Origin: Betaproteobacteria bacterium
GTDB taxonomy: Bacteria > Pseudomonadota > Gammaproteobacteria > Burkholderiales > Burkholderiaceae_C
Length of the DNA: 64,000 nucleotides
Direction: 5' to 3'
Assembly: GCA_016868355.1 (NCBI GenBank)
Contig: VGHB01000010.1
Span: forward strand, 57,328 to 121,327
Positions 1-10,120 of this stretch are shown here, in pieces (within the stretch, counting starts at the first letter, position 1; every line of letters starts with the position of its first letter). The notes under the pieces were generated by a model, which did not search any database, was not told where the DNA came from, and saw only the letters and a list, made by a program, of their open reading frames with translations. Both the position numbers and the translations under genes were made by a program.

Positions 1-860
1 GCAGGCTGGTTGGCTCGGGCTGCGGCCACGGGGGCGTTTCGATCTGCAGCCCTTGCTTGGGTAACGGCTGCCTCGGGTGCACCCAATCGAGCCATCAGCC
101 TGTAGAGCATTTCGGCTTCAAGCGCAGCGTCACTCGGCCTGGCTTGCCATGCGATCTGGTCCTTGTTGTTGTTCAAGGGTGCTTCCACCAGACCCCGGTG
201 CGTGAGGGTCAACTCGGTGCCCCGACCGCTAGACAACCTTTCGATGCGGGTGCGGAAACGGTCACGCTCGCCGGTCGAAAAGAGGCCATCGGCAAAGCGG
301 CCCAAGACGCTGCGCACCAAATCTTGGGGCAGCTTCGCCCGGTTCTCCGCCCAGCCGGTTTCCACCACGCCGGCTTCTGGGCGTTCGACTTCCAGGTTGA
401 AGCCGTTTTCCTTCCAGAAGGCCACGACCCGTTCGTACACCACTTCCGGCGTCAAAGTGGTCACCAAGCGCCGGGCATCGCCCTCGCGCTCGAGGCGTAC
501 TGAGCCTACCTGGGTCGGTGCGACCGCGGGTACGGAGCTGGCCGCGGGAGCTGCTGCAAGGCCGCCCTGTGCGAAGGTAGTGGCGCTGATGGGTTGGCCC
601 GATTGCACCGCGAAGCGGCCTTCACGGGCCAATTGGGTTAGGTCTGGCGGCACTTCCAAGGGCGGTGTTTTGACCGCCTTAGAACTGTAGTTGACCGGCG
701 CACCGGCGGTTTCGCCTGAGCGGCCAAACCAGCCTCCCAGGGTGGAACAGCCGCCCAGGGCCAGTGCCACGGCCAAGGCGGTACAGCATTGCGCCGGGCG
801 CGCAAAGGGGGCAAATAAGGCCGCGGGGGTGCTGGGAGCAGAGGTGCGCATGGGGGTCAT
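1..860 (-). CDS. bamC: BamC outer-membrane assembly lipoprotein (partial)
   Basis: Lipoprotein accessory subunit of the BAM complex that inserts beta-barrel proteins into the outer membrane. Read on the minus strand, the gene starts with ATG at 860 and is open to the window edge, giving about 286 codons with the C-terminus missing. The N-terminus carries a lipoprotein signal whose lipobox LGGC places the lipidated cysteine near residue 38. A proline-rich linker with PPLEVPPDL follows, as expected of the flexible N-terminal lasso of BamC, and then a helix-grip-like stretch. It lies 64 bp downstream of dapA on the same strand, the classical dapA–bamC (nlpB/dapX) order, which supports the call. 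A second in-frame ATG three codons later could also serve as start. Confidence 0.85.
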   Translation of the reverse strand, partial: MTPMRTSAPSTPAALFAPFARPAQCCTALAVALALGGCSTLGGWFGRSGETAGAPVNYSSKAVKTPPLEVPPDLTQLAREGRFAVQSGQPISATTFAQGGLAAAPAASSVPAVAPTQVGSVRLEREGDARRLVTTLTPEVVYERVVAFWKENGFNLEVERPEAGVVETGWAENRAKLPQDLVRSVLGRFADGLFSTGERDRFRTRIERLSSGRGTELTLTHRGLVEAPLNNNKDQIAWQARPSDAALEAEMLYRLMARLGAPEAAVTQARAADRNAPVAAARANQP

Positions 861-924
861 GAATGATGCAATTAAGCTGGGTCAACGGAAGGATGGTGAA
901 CAGGCGCCAAGGCAGGTGCAGCGC

Positions 925-1809
925 TCATGAGATCAGGCCGCAGTCCTGAAGCGCGCCTTCAACGATCGATTGGGCCTGTGCGCTCAAGGGCACCAAAGGC
1001 AGCCGAATTCCCCCACCACAGCGGCCCATGCGGTGCAGCGCCCACTTCACCGGTATGGGGTTGGCTTCGATGAACAGGTGCTGGTGCAGGGGCAGCAAGC
1101 GCATGTGGATGTCACGGGCTCGGATGGCGTCACCAGCAATAGCCGCCGCGCACAGCTCGCGCATGGCTCGTGGCGCAACGTTGGCCGTCACGCTGACATT
1201 GCCGTGCCCGCCCAGCAGCATCAAAGCAATGGCGGTGGGGTCGTCACCCGAATAGATGCGGAAGTGTGCTGGCGCTCGGCGGATCAACCAGGCAGCCCGC
1301 TCGAGGCTGCCGGTGGCCTCTTTAACCCCGATCACGCCCGGCACTTCTGCCAGGCGTAACGTGGTCTCGACACTCATGTCAGCCACGCTGCGGCCCGGCA
1401 CGTTGTACAGGACCATGGGGATATCCACGGCCTGCGCAATGGCCCTAAAGTGCTGGTAGATGCCTTCCTGGGTGGGCTTGTTGTAATAGGGCACCACCTG
1501 AAGGGTGCAGTCGGCGCCGACCTTTTGGGCAAAGCGCGACAGTTCAATGGCCTCGTGGGTGGAATTCGCGCCGGCCCCGGCCATGACTGGGACGCGCCCC
1601 GCGCATTGCTCAACGGCCACGCGGATGATTTCGCAGTGTTCCTCGACAGTCACGGTGGGTGACTCGCCCGTGGTCCCCACCACGCTGATGCCGTCGGTCC
1701 CCTCGGCGATATGCCAGTCGATGAGCCGACGCAGGCCGTCATAGTCGACGGCACCATCGTCGCTCATGGGTGTGACCAGGGCCACGATGCTGCCGGTGAT
1801 CGGTTTCAT
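925..1809 (-). CDS. dapA: 4-hydroxy-tetrahydrodipicolinate synthase
   Basis: Condenses pyruvate with aspartate semialdehyde, the first committed step of the diaminopimelate/lysine pathway, in the cytoplasm. The 294-residue protein has the normal family length. The GTTGES loop (45–50) supplies the T46/T47 proton-relay residues, Y135 and R140 lie in YNVPGRS, and the Schiff-base lysine is K163 in GVKEATG, matching T44/T45, Y133, R138 and K161 of the E. coli enzyme. It starts 46 bp after the stop of the methyltransferase gene and is followed by bamC, so MFS transporter, methyltransferase, dapA and bamC could form one transcript. The sequence gives no reason to doubt activity. Confidence 0.97.
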   Translation of the reverse strand: MKPITGSIVALVTPMSDDGAVDYDGLRRLIDWHIAEGTDGISVVGTTGESPTVTVEEHCEIIRVAVEQCAGRVPVMAGAGANSTHEAIELSRFAQKVGADCTLQVVPYYNKPTQEGIYQHFRAIAQAVDIPMVLYNVPGRSVADMSVETTLRLAEVPGVIGVKEATGSLERAAWLIRRAPAHFRIYSGDDPTAIALMLLGGHGNVSVTANVAPRAMRELCAAAIAGDAIRARDIHMRLLPLHQHLFIEANPIPVKWALHRMGRCGGGIRLPLVPLSAQAQSIVEGALQDCGLIS

Positions 1810-1855
1810 GATTGGGAGCTCGGATTGGCGGACAAGGGGCGATGCACCCCATTGA

Positions 1856-2539
1856 TTATCCAGAGTTCAGAGGCCAATCCCCGACGGCCTCAAGATCGAC
1901 CCCGACTGGCTTGAGCGCGGCGATGCGCTGCACCCGGCGCAGGCCAGGGGCTGGGTCGACCACAGGGCAGGCTGCAGTGGCAAGCCGGTTTGTCGAGCCC
2001 AAGAGTCCGTCTTCGTATGCCAGAACATGCAATCCGCTGGCCGGGGCGGGCAGTGGTGCTTGGTCAGCGGCCCTTGGGTGGGTCAGGGCAACTCCATGGC
2101 CACCGGGATCCGGGCCGTTGCGGACCAACTCCAGCAATTCGCCCGGGTGGAGCAGGAAGTCGGGGTTGCGCGGACGGCCCCAACGGCCATGACCCCAAGC
2201 GAAGGTCTCAACCAGCAACAGGCCCAGTGGGTTGAGGCTGCTCAGCCAGATCGGCCACAGCGGACGCCAGAGGTAGTTGGTGACGATGATGGCGTCGAAG
2301 GTCTCGCCGCCCAGCGGCCAAGTCCCATGCTCAATATCTGCACAGACCACCCGTGCCAGCCCTTGCAGCCCCTGCAGGGCCTGCGCATCGCGGTCCAGCG
2401 CGGTGACCGATGCACCCCGCTCGGCGAACCATCGGCTGTGGCGGCCCGCGCCGCAGGCCACGTCCAAGACCCGCGCACCCGGCGCGACCAGGTGGCTGAA
2501 TCGCTGGACCCAATCAGACGGTTCACCCGTTCCGTGCAT
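1856..2539 (-). CDS. class I SAM-dependent methyltransferase
   Basis: Small methyltransferase with an unassigned substrate. The SAM-binding motif I reads [14 protein letters not shown] near the N-terminus, followed by an acidic motif II (ALDRD) and a later motif of the form [10 protein letters not shown], as in the UbiE/Methyltransf_11 superfamily. I chose the ATG at 2539 (227 residues). An in-frame TTG at 2590 would add 17 residues that precede the normal fold. It sits between an MFS transporter gene (79–130 bp upstream depending on start) and dapA (46 bp downstream), all on the minus strand. The context does not identify the acceptor, and the association with dapA and bamC looks positional rather than functional. 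Confidence 0.75.
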   Translation of the reverse strand: MHGTGEPSDWVQRFSHLVAPGARVLDVACGAGRHSRWFAERGASVTALDRDAQALQGLQGLARVVCADIEHGTWPLGGETFDAIIVTNYLWRPLWPIWLSSLNPLGLLLVETFAWGHGRWGRPRNPDFLLHPGELLELVRNGPDPGGHGVALTHPRAADQAPLPAPASGLHVLAYEDGLLGSTNRLATAACPVVDPAPGLRRVQRIAALKPVGVDLEAVGDWPLNSG

Positions 2540-2668
2540 GGCTTGGGACTCAGAAACAACTGCGGACCAGGGTTGCCACTTCCAGCGCAAGGTGCGGGTT
2601 CAGCCACGCCAGGAACACAGCAGCGCAGGCGGACAGGGCTGCAAGCCCCCAAACGATGCGCCCGGTAC

Positions 2669-3901
2669 TCAAGCCGCCTGCACCTGTGGCCCCGGCCTTG
2701 CGATGGGCGCATCGCGCACCGGCACATTGGCCAAGGCTGCGAACACGCCCAGGGCCACCGCGATCCACCAGACCAGGTCGTAGCCCCCGGTGGCGTCGTA
2801 CAAAAGGCCACCCATCCATACGCCCAGGAAAGACCCGACCTGGTGAGACAGGAAGACAAAGCCTCCCAACATCGACAGATAGCGAACGCCGAAGATTTGG
2901 GCGATCACGGCATTGGTGGGGGGAACAGTGGACAGCCACAACAGGCCCATGACCGAAGAAAAGAGGTACACGCTTGTAGGCGTGAGTGGCGCCCACAGGA
3001 ACAGCATGATCGCCACCGAGCGCAGGCCATAGATGCTCGACAGAATCCATTTGCGGGGTAACTTCTGGCCCAGCACGCCAGAGCCATAAGTGCCCAGGAC
3101 ATTGAACAGGCCGATGAGGGCCAATGCAGTGGCCGCCACCTCGGGCCCCAGGCCCTGGTCTTTGAGGTAGCTGGGCAGGTGCACGCCGATGAATACCACT
3201 TGAAAGCCGCAAACAAAATAGCCCGCCATCAACCAGTTAAAGCTGCCGTAGCCGAACGCTTCCTTGACTGCGTTGCCGATGCTTTGCTGACCCGCCAGCG
3301 GTGCTGTGGTGCTGGCCGGCTCGCGCAGCCCCAGCGACAGCGGAATGATGGCCAGCGCTGCTGCGCCCAAAGCGAACAGGGCCATCTGCCAACCGAGTGA
3401 GCCGATCAGGCCACTTTCCACGGGCACCATCATGAACTGGCCAAAAGAGCCCGCGGCGGCGGCCACGCCCATGGCCCAGCTGCGCCGCTCAGGGGCGACA
3501 TTACGGCCGATCACTCCGTACACGACCGCGTAGGTGGTACCCGCTTGCGCCATGCCGATCAGCAGCCCAGCACTGCCCGTGAAGGCCAAGCCCGATGAAG
3601 AAAGCGCCATCAACACCAGTCCCAGGCTGTAGAGCAGGCCACCCACCACCAGCACGCGGTAGGCGCCGTACCGATCGGCGATCATTCCCGCCACGGGGCC
3701 CGCCAGGCCCCAGGCAATGTTCTGGATGGCCAGCGCAAAGGCGAAAGTTTCGCGCGACCAGCCGCGCTCGACCGTGATGGGCTGTAGCCACAGACCAAAC
3801 CCATGCCGTATGCCCATGGACAAGGTCAAGATCAGAGCGCTACAGATCAGCACCTGCCGAAGGCTGAGCTCACGCCCGACCGTTGCACTGGAATCTCTCA
3901 T
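2669..3901 (-). CDS. MFS transporter
   Basis: Major facilitator superfamily permease of 410 residues with about 12 hydrophobic segments; substrate unknown. The loop between the second and third segments carries the MFS motif A variant GMIADRYGAYRVL. The first segments (HGFGLWLQPITVERGW) resemble the oxalate/formate-antiporter and monocarboxylate-type branch of MFS, so an organic-acid substrate is plausible but unproven. The C-terminus ends in an Ala/Pro-rich tail. The gene is divergent from parE, with 62 bp between the two starts that must hold both promoters. It is the likely first gene of the minus-strand set leading to dapA and bamC. Confidence 0.85.
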   Translation of the reverse strand: MRDSSATVGRELSLRQVLICSALILTLSMGIRHGFGLWLQPITVERGWSRETFAFALAIQNIAWGLAGPVAGMIADRYGAYRVLVVGGLLYSLGLVLMALSSSGLAFTGSAGLLIGMAQAGTTYAVVYGVIGRNVAPERRSWAMGVAAAAGSFGQFMMVPVESGLIGSLGWQMALFALGAAALAIIPLSLGLREPASTTAPLAGQQSIGNAVKEAFGYGSFNWLMAGYFVCGFQVVFIGVHLPSYLKDQGLGPEVAATALALIGLFNVLGTYGSGVLGQKLPRKWILSSIYGLRSVAIMLFLWAPLTPTSVYLFSSVMGLLWLSTVPPTNAVIAQIFGVRYLSMLGGFVFLSHQVGSFLGVWMGGLLYDATGGYDLVWWIAVALGVFAALANVPVRDAPIARPGPQVQAA

Positions 3902-3963
3902 TAGCGCATTGTCGCGAATTCGGCCCGCTCCTGCAGGGCGGCCCCCTGCCTAAAATCTTGGCC

Positions 3964-6003
3964 ATGTCATCTCCCCCACAGAAGAAGTTCAGCTCGTCCC
4001 GCACCGTTGCGGCCGGTGCCTACAGCGAAGCCTCCATCAAGGTCCTCAAGGGGCTGGAGCCAGTCAAGCAAAGGCCCGGCATGTATACCCGTACCGATAA
4101 CCCTCTGCACATCGTGCAGGAGGTCATCGACAACGCTGCAGACGAAGCCCTGGCCGGTCACGGACGGCGCATTGGCGTGACCCTGCATGCCGACAGGTCC
4201 ATTAGTGTCGACGACGATGGCCGGGGCATTCCCTTCGGCTTGCACCCCGAGGAAGGGGCGCCCGTGGTTGAGATCGTCTTCACGCGCTTGCACGCTGGCG
4301 GCAAGTTCGACAAGGGCTCTGGCGGTGCTTACAGCTTTTCAGGCGGTCTGCACGGTGTAGGGGTCAGCGTAACCAACGCCCTGGCCAAGCGTCTGCAGGT
4401 TCAGGTGTGGCGTGAAGGACAGGCTGCGGCCCTGGCGTTTTCAGGCGGTGATGTCATTGAGCCGCTGAAGGTCACGGCAGCAGGCCCGCCGGCCACCGGT
4501 GCTGCGGTGCAGGTCGCCGGCGCTGCGCGGCGCAGCGGCACCTCGGTGCGCGTGTGGCCAGATGCTCAGTACTTTGAATCGGCCGACCTGCCCAGGGCTG
4601 AACTGGTGCATCTGCTGCGCAGCAAGGCGGTGTTGATGCCCGGGGTGACCGTCACCTTGCACCATGAGAAGAGCGGCGACACCCATACTTGGCTCTACAA
4701 GGGCGGCCTGCGCGACTACCTGCTGCAAAGCCTGCCGGCTGAGCCCTTGATTCCCTTGTTCGAGGGTGAGCGCTTCGCCGAGGCCGCCGAGACCGAGAAC
4801 TTTGCCGAAGGAGAAGGCACCTCGTGGTGCGTGGCCTTCACCGAGGACGGCGCCCTGCTGCGCGAAAGCTATGTGAACCTGATCCCCACCGTGGCAGGCG
4901 GTACCCATGAGTCGGGTCTCAAAGACGGCTTGTTTGGGGCTATCAAGGGCTTCATTGACTTACACGCCCTGCTGCCCAAGGGCGTCAAGCTTATGCCGGA
5001 GGATGTATTTTCTCGTGCCAGTTTTGTGCTGTCGGCCAAGGTGCTAGATCCGCAGTTTCAGGGCCAGACTAAGGAGCGTTTGAATTCGCGCGACGCCCTG
5101 CGCTTGGTGTCGGCCTATACCAAGCCCGCACTTGAACTGTGGCTGAACCAGCATGTGGAGCATGGCCGAAAGCTAGCCGAACTGGTCATCAAGGCGGCGC
5201 AAACCCGCCAACGCGCAGCCCAAAAAGTGGAAAAAAAGAAGGGTTCGGGCGTGGCCGTGCTGCCAGGCAAGCTGACCGATTGCGAGAGCCGCGATCTGTT
5301 GATGAACGAACTCTTCCTGGTGGAAGGGGATTCAGCAGGCGGCAGCGCGAAAATGGGCCGCAACAAGGAGACCCAGGCCGTCTTGCCGCTTCGGGGTAAG
5401 GTGCTCAACGCATGGGAAGTCGAGCGCGACCTTCTGTTTAAGAACAACGAGATCCACGACATTGCCGTGGCCATGGGCGTGGACCCGCATGGGGCGCAGG
5501 ACACGCCTGATCTCAGTGGGTTGCGCTACGGCAAGGTCTGTATCCTCAGCGACGCCGACGTGGACGGGTCGCATATACAGGTGTTGCTGTTGACCCTGTT
5601 TTTCCGCCACTTCCCCAAGCTGGTCGATGCGGGCGTCATTCATGTGGCTCGCCCGCCGCTGTTCAGGGTGGATGCGCCGGCACGTGGCAAGAAGCCGGCC
5701 GCCAAGCTTTACGCCTTGGATGAGGGCGAGCTCACCGCCATTCTCGACAAGTTGCGCAAGGAGGGTGCCCGCGAAGGGTCTTGGAGCATCAGCCGCTTCA
5801 AGGGCCTGGGCGAAATGAGTGCCGAGCAGCTATGGGAAACCACGCTCAACCCCGACACTCGGCGCTTACTGAAGGTCAGCCTGGGAGCAATGGACTTTGC
5901 TGCCACCGAGAGCCGCTTCACCCAACTGATGGGTAAGGGCGAAGCGGCGGCTCGGCGAGAACTGATGGAGCTGCACGGCGATGCCGTCGAGGTGGATATC
6001 TGA
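3964..6003 (+). CDS. parE: DNA topoisomerase IV subunit B
   Basis: ATPase subunit of topoisomerase IV, which decatenates daughter chromosomes. The 679-residue protein starts at the ATG at 3964 (MSSPPQKK); a longer in-frame extension to 3883 is not family-like. The GHKL ATPase motifs are visible: EVIDNAADEA (about 53–62) and DDGRGIP (84–90), with HAGGKF in the ATP lid and the SGGLHGVG motif. The TOPRIM domain shows VEGDSAGGSA near residue 453 and DADVDGSH near 529. It is followed 89 bp later by parC on the same strand, giving the complete enzyme. The short E. coli-ParE-like layout, and not the longer GyrB one, together with the partner next door, separates it from gyrase. Confidence 0.96.
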   Translation: MSSPPQKKFSSSRTVAAGAYSEASIKVLKGLEPVKQRPGMYTRTDNPLHIVQEVIDNAADEALAGHGRRIGVTLHADRSISVDDDGRGIPFGLHPEEGAPVVEIVFTRLHAGGKFDKGSGGAYSFSGGLHGVGVSVTNALAKRLQVQVWREGQAAALAFSGGDVIEPLKVTAAGPPATGAAVQVAGAARRSGTSVRVWPDAQYFESADLPRAELVHLLRSKAVLMPGVTVTLHHEKSGDTHTWLYKGGLRDYLLQSLPAEPLIPLFEGERFAEAAETENFAEGEGTSWCVAFTEDGALLRESYVNLIPTVAGGTHESGLKDGLFGAIKGFIDLHALLPKGVKLMPEDVFSRASFVLSAKVLDPQFQGQTKERLNSRDALRLVSAYTKPALELWLNQHVEHGRKLAELVIKAAQTRQRAAQKVEKKKGSGVAVLPGKLTDCESRDLLMNELFLVEGDSAGGSAKMGRNKETQAVLPLRGKVLNAWEVERDLLFKNNEIHDIAVAMGVDPHGAQDTPDLSGLRYGKVCILSDADVDGSHIQVLLLTLFFRHFPKLVDAGVIHVARPPLFRVDAPARGKKPAAKLYALDEGELTAILDKLRKEGAREGSWSISRFKGLGEMSAEQLWETTLNPDTRRLLKVSLGAMDFAATESRFTQLMGKGEAAARRELMELHGDAVEVDI

Positions 6004-6092
6004 AACTGGCTGTCATCTGTAACTTGCCTCCGAGCAACACCACCGAATACCGAAATCGGGGCGCCTGATGCCGCAGCCCCGGAAAGCATCGA

Positions 6093-8408
6093 ATGTCCGA
6101 ACAACTTGAAATCCGACCTGCCGACGACCGAGGCGAAAACGACGGTCTGGCGGCTTATGCACAGCGGGCCTATCTGGAGTACGCCCTGAGCGTGGTCAAG
6201 GGCCGTGCACTGCCCGATGTGTGTGATGGCCAAAAGCCAGTTCAGCGGCGCATCCTGTATTCCATGGCCCGCATGGGGTTGGCTTTTTCCGGTAACAACG
6301 GCGCAAAGCCCGTCAAAAGCGCCCGCGTGGTCGGTGATGTTCTGGGCCGTTTTCACCCGCATGGCGACCAGGCTGCCTATGACGCTCTGGTGCGCATGGC
6401 GCAGGACTTTTCCCAGCGCTACCCATTGATCGATGGCCAAGGCAATTTCGGCAGCCGTGACGGTGATGGTGCCGCAGCGATGCGCTACACCGAAGCCCGT
6501 TTGGCGGCCATCACACGCCTGTTGCTGGAAGAAATCGACGAAGGCACGGCGGAGTTCACTCCCAACTATGACGGCTCCACTGAGGAGCCGCGCCTGCTGC
6601 CCGCTCGGCTGCCCTTCGTGCTGCTCAACGGCGCCAGCGGCATTGCGGTGGGCTTGGCTACCGAAGTGCCGAGTCATAACCTGCACGAGGTGGCTGCCGC
6701 AACCGTGGCGCTGTTGAAGAACGAGAAGCTGTCTGACGAAGAGCTGGCCGAGTTGCTGCCCGGCCCTGACTACCCGGGTGGTGGACAGATCATCAGCTCG
6801 CCGCAAGACATCCGAGCGGCCTACGCCGCTGGCCGCGGATCGCTCAAGGTGCGCTGCCGTTGGCAGATAGAGGACTTGGCGCGAGGGCAGTGGCAACTGG
6901 TGGTGACAGAGTTGCCGCCAGGCACGAGTTCCCAGAAGGTGCTGGAGGAAATCGAAGAGCTCACCAATCCCAAGGTGAAGGTCGGCAAGAAAGCCCTGAG
7001 CAGTGATCAGACGCAGCTCAAGGCCACCATCCTGGCCGTACTTGACGGCGTGCGCGACGAATCAAGTAAAGATGCGCCAGTGCGCCTGGTGTTCGAGCCT
7101 AAGAGCCGGACAATCGAGCAACTGGACCTGGTGTCCACGCTGTTGGCGCACACCGCCCTGGAAGGCAGCGCATCGATCAACCTGACCATGGTGGGCTCGG
7201 ACGGTCGGCCCACGCAGAAGAGCCTGCGCCAGCTGTTGCTGGAGTGGATTGGTTTTCGTTTGCAAACCGTTGAGCGCCGCACGCGCCATCGGCTTTCCAA
7301 AGTACTCGACCGCATTCATGTGCTGGAGGGCCGGCAACTGGTGTTGCTGAACATCGATGAGGTCATCCGCATCATCCGTAACAGCGATGAGCCTAAGGCC
7401 TCGCTGATCGAACGATTCAAGCTGAGCGACCGGCAAGCTGAGGATATCTTGGAGATTCGTCTGCGGCAGTTAGCCCGGCTGGAGGCCATCAAGATTGAGC
7501 AGGAGCTGCGCGAGCTGCGCGAGGACCAAAAGCAGCTCGACAACATTTTGGGCACGCCCGCTGCCCTCAGGCGCACCGTGGTCAAGGAATTGGAGTCTGA
7601 TGCGAAGGTGTACGGTGATGAGCGTCGGACCCTGATTCAAGCGGACAAGCGTGCCACCGTTGAGGTCAAGGTCTTGGACGAGCCGGTGACAGTGGTGGTC
7701 AGTCTTAAGGGATGGGTGCGGGCGCTCAAGGGCCATGACGTGGAGTCCGCCGCTTTGCAATTCAAGTCGGGCGATGCGCTGTACGGCACCTTTGCTTGCC
7801 GCAGCGTGGACGCCCTGGCAGTCTTGGGCAGTAATGGCCGGGCCTACTCAGTGGCCGTGTCAGCGCTACCGGGCGGCCGAGGTGATGGCGCTCCGATCAC
7901 CAGCTTCATCGAGTTGGAAAGCGGTACGCAGCCGGCGCACTACCTGGCCGGGCCGGGTGAGACGTTGCTGCTGCTGGCAAGCACGGGCGGCTTCGGCCTC
8001 TTGGCGCGATTGGCCGACCTGCACAGCCGTCAACGAGGGGGCAAGTCGTTTTTATCCGTGGAAGCGGGTGAACAGGTCTTACCCCCGGCGCTGGTGATGC
8101 CTACACACGATGCGGTGGCGGCCCTGGCGCTTGATGGTCGACTTCTGGTCTTCGCCCGCGACGAGTTGAAGCTCCAACCCGGCGGAGGCCGCGGCTTGAC
8201 GGTCATGGATGTAGACGCAAAAGCGCCCTTGGTTTCGGTGTGTACCTTTGCTGGAGGTCTGATGGTCAGCGGCCAAGGCCGCGGCGGCAAGGACAAGGAA
8301 GAAAAGCTTCAGGGCGTGGCGTTGGCTTTACATGGAGGAAAGCGAGCACGCAAGGGCCGCAAGCTTGAAGGGTTCCCGCGGCCAATGCGGGTAACGCCCG
8401 TGGCTTGA
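6093..8408 (+). CDS. parC: DNA topoisomerase IV subunit A
   Basis: DNA cleavage and religation subunit of topoisomerase IV, 771 residues, partner of the adjacent parE. The catalytic tyrosine is Y132 in MRYTEAR, preceded by the invariant R131. The winged-helix and tower regions are followed by a C-terminal beta-pinwheel with degenerate blades (for example [20 protein letters not shown]), shorter than that of GyrA. In the quinolone-resistance region, the position equal to Ser80 of E. coli ParC is glutamine (Q93 in [10 protein letters not shown]) and the Glu84 position is D97. I believe this is usual for beta-proteobacterial ParC, but I could not check. The 89-bp gap from parE shows no terminator. 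Confidence 0.96.
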   Translation: MSEQLEIRPADDRGENDGLAAYAQRAYLEYALSVVKGRALPDVCDGQKPVQRRILYSMARMGLAFSGNNGAKPVKSARVVGDVLGRFHPHGDQAAYDALVRMAQDFSQRYPLIDGQGNFGSRDGDGAAAMRYTEARLAAITRLLLEEIDEGTAEFTPNYDGSTEEPRLLPARLPFVLLNGASGIAVGLATEVPSHNLHEVAAATVALLKNEKLSDEELAELLPGPDYPGGGQIISSPQDIRAAYAAGRGSLKVRCRWQIEDLARGQWQLVVTELPPGTSSQKVLEEIEELTNPKVKVGKKALSSDQTQLKATILAVLDGVRDESSKDAPVRLVFEPKSRTIEQLDLVSTLLAHTALEGSASINLTMVGSDGRPTQKSLRQLLLEWIGFRLQTVERRTRHRLSKVLDRIHVLEGRQLVLLNIDEVIRIIRNSDEPKASLIERFKLSDRQAEDILEIRLRQLARLEAIKIEQELRELREDQKQLDNILGTPAALRRTVVKELESDAKVYGDERRTLIQADKRATVEVKVLDEPVTVVVSLKGWVRALKGHDVESAALQFKSGDALYGTFACRSVDALAVLGSNGRAYSVAVSALPGGRGDGAPITSFIELESGTQPAHYLAGPGETLLLLASTGGFGLLARLADLHSRQRGGKSFLSVEAGEQVLPPALVMPTHDAVAALALDGRLLVFARDELKLQPGGGRGLTVMDVDAKAPLVSVCTFAGGLMVSGQGRGGKDKEEKLQGVALALHGGKRARKGRKLEGFPRPMRVTPVA

Positions 8409-8448
8409 ACGGGTGAATATTGACGACAGGCATCCAAAGGAGACGACC

Positions 8449-9081
8449 GTGATCACCCTCTATGACTGCGCCACGGCCCCAAGCCCGCGGCGTGCGCGCA
8501 TCGTGTTGGCCGAAAAGGGTATTCCCCACGAGACGGTGCAGGTGAACTTGGCTGCACGCGAGCAGCTGGGATCAGCCTTTCGAGCGGTCAACCCGCGTTG
8601 CACCGTGCCAGCTTTGCGCTTGGACGACGGCAAGGTGTTGTGCGACAACGCTGCCATCGAGGCCTGGGCCGAAGCCCATGCGCCCGAGCCACCGCTGTGG
8701 GGCCGCACTGCACCGGAGAAGGCCGAAATCGCAAGCTGGCACTGGCGTGTGGAGTTTGAAGGGCTACTGGCCATCGCAGAGGGTTTTCGCAACGGCTCAG
8801 CAGCCATGGCCGGCCGCGCCCTCAGCGGCCCAGACGACTACGAGCAGATTCCCGCCTTGGCTCAGCGAGGGGTGGCGCGCACGCGGCGCTTCCTTGACAG
8901 CCTGAACGAACGCTTGGAAGGGCGCGCCTTTATTGCGGCTGATTGTTTCAGCATGGCTGACATCGTGGCAGTGGTGGCCGTTGATTTCGCCCGTATCGTC
9001 AAGGTCAAGCCCGGCCCCGAGCATTCACACCTGTTGCGCTGGCGCGCTGCCCTGGACCTTAGGCCTTCAATGAGGCTGTGA
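8449..9081 (+). CDS. glutathione S-transferase family protein
   Basis: Two-domain glutathione transferase-like protein of 210 residues. The thioredoxin-fold N-terminal domain (about 1–75) contains ATAPSPRRARIVLAEKG and the cis-proline segment CTVPAL, and is followed by the acidic DNAAIEAWAE element that binds the glutathione gamma-glutamyl group. The rest is the all-alpha C-terminal domain. The start is GTG at 8449, chosen because AAGGAG lies at 8436–8441, 7 bases upstream; an upstream in-frame ATG-type start at 8413 would place this ribosome site inside the coding region. Substrate unknown. Its 3' end overlaps the end of the convergent dsbB-like gene by 23 bp. Confidence 0.88.
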   Translation: MITLYDCATAPSPRRARIVLAEKGIPHETVQVNLAAREQLGSAFRAVNPRCTVPALRLDDGKVLCDNAAIEAWAEAHAPEPPLWGRTAPEKAEIASWHWRVEFEGLLAIAEGFRNGSAAMAGRALSGPDDYEQIPALAQRGVARTRRFLDSLNERLEGRAFIAADCFSMADIVAVVAVDFARIVKVKPGPEHSHLLRWRAALDLRPSMRL

Positions 9082-9586
9082 CGCGCAGCGACACCAGTGC
9101 CGCTGCACCCAAGAGAATAAATAGGGTACCGCTCCAGAATTCGTAGGGCACACCCAGCAGCCAGGCTTTGGCATCCAGGCAGCTGGCTCTGGGCTGAAAG
9201 AGGTCAGGCACAAGCCGATCGAGCTGGGTCCAGGCCAAGATTTGGTCAGCATGGGTGAGTTTGCAGGAAGCTTGGGCGGCCGCCACAAGGTGCTGCCACG
9301 CCGCTGCTGCTACCCCGGCCACGGCCAACAGCAGGCGCAGGCCTGCAGCCCATTGGCAGCCGAGTGGCACCCTGCGCTGTGCGCCCGAGACCCGACGCTG
9401 GGCTGCGATCACCGCGGCGGCTTCAAGCAGGGCCACCCCAGCGCCCAGCACAAAAATTAAGCGCTGCAGCACGCACCAAGGGCAGGGCTGAAGGTCAAAG
9501 TGGTGCTGGGACACCAGGGCGATGCCCAAGGCTGCAAGGGCAGCGAGTGCGGCCAGCAGCGGCTCGGCGGCACGGCGGACGGGCAT
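9059..9586 (-). CDS. dsbB: DsbB-type disulfide bond formation protein
   Basis: Inner-membrane quinone reductase-type protein that would reoxidise periplasmic DsbA. The 175-residue product has four hydrophobic helices. The first cysteine pair is CPWC (C35, C38), followed by VLQR, whose arginine is the quinone-linked residue of the family. The second periplasmic pair is C108 (ASCKLTH) and C136 (ASCLDA). The start ATG at 9586 lies 5 bp downstream of the ridA-like stop, so the two genes are probably co-transcribed. The 3' end runs 23 bp into the end of the convergent glutathione transferase gene. Confidence 0.9.
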   Translation of the reverse strand: MPVRRAAEPLLAALAALAALGIALVSQHHFDLQPCPWCVLQRLIFVLGAGVALLEAAAVIAAQRRVSGAQRRVPLGCQWAAGLRLLLAVAGVAAAAWQHLVAAAQASCKLTHADQILAWTQLDRLVPDLFQPRASCLDAKAWLLGVPYEFWSGTLFILLGAAALVSLRVTASLKA

Positions 9587-9591
9587 ACCCG

Positions 9592-10065
9592 TCAAGGCGC
9601 TGACACCTCGACGATCATTTCGATCTCCACACAGGCCCCCAAGGGCAGCTGCGCGACTCCAAAAGCGCTGCGGGCGTGTGCGCCGACCTCGGGGCCAAAG
9701 ACCTCCACCAACAGCTGCGAGCATCCGTTTGTAACCAGGTGGGCTTCGGTGAATTCGCTGGTGCAGTTGACCAAGCTCATCACCTTGACCACGCGCTTGA
9801 CCCGCTGCAAGTCGCCCACCGCGGCCTGCAGGGTGCCCATGAGGTCGATGGCCACCGATCGCGCTGCTGCTTGGCCTTCGGTGGTGCTGATGGTGGCACC
9901 CAACTGCCCGACCCAAGGCTTGCCGTCATGTTTGGCGATATGGCCGGAGAGGAACACGAGGCAACCGGTCTGGACATACGGCACATAGGCAGCTGCCGGT
10001 ACGGCCACCGGTGGGAGCTGGATGCCCAGAGCCTGCAGGCTTTGAGCGATGGTCGATGCAGTCAT
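9592..10065 (-). CDS. RidA/YjgF family protein
   Basis: RidA-family trimeric protein (YjgF/YER057c/UK114) of 157 residues. The best-known members deaminate reactive enamine/imine intermediates in the cytoplasm. The C-terminal signature ARSAFGVAQLPLGACVEIE keeps the arginine (R132) that corresponds to the catalytic R105 of RidA, so deaminase activity is possible. It is about 25 residues longer than archetypal RidA and belongs to one of the longer Rid subgroups, for which roles are less certain. It is first of a pair with the dsbB-like gene (5-bp gap) and divergent from comEC with 55 bp between starts. Confidence 0.88.
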   Translation of the reverse strand: MTASTIAQSLQALGIQLPPVAVPAAAYVPYVQTGCLVFLSGHIAKHDGKPWVGQLGATISTTEGQAAARSVAIDLMGTLQAAVGDLQRVKRVVKVMSLVNCTSEFTEAHLVTNGCSQLLVEVFGPEVGAHARSAFGVAQLPLGACVEIEMIVEVSAP

Positions 10066-10120
10066 GCAGGGGCCTCGAAAGGGGGGCGGTGAATGTTGAA
10101 TCGAATCCTACATTGAGCAG

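Noticed and set aside
5709..6896. Long minus-strand frame (395 codons) opposite the parE–parC junction
   Set aside because: Fully antisense to two strong genes, no family-like sequence, and high GC makes such shadow frames common.
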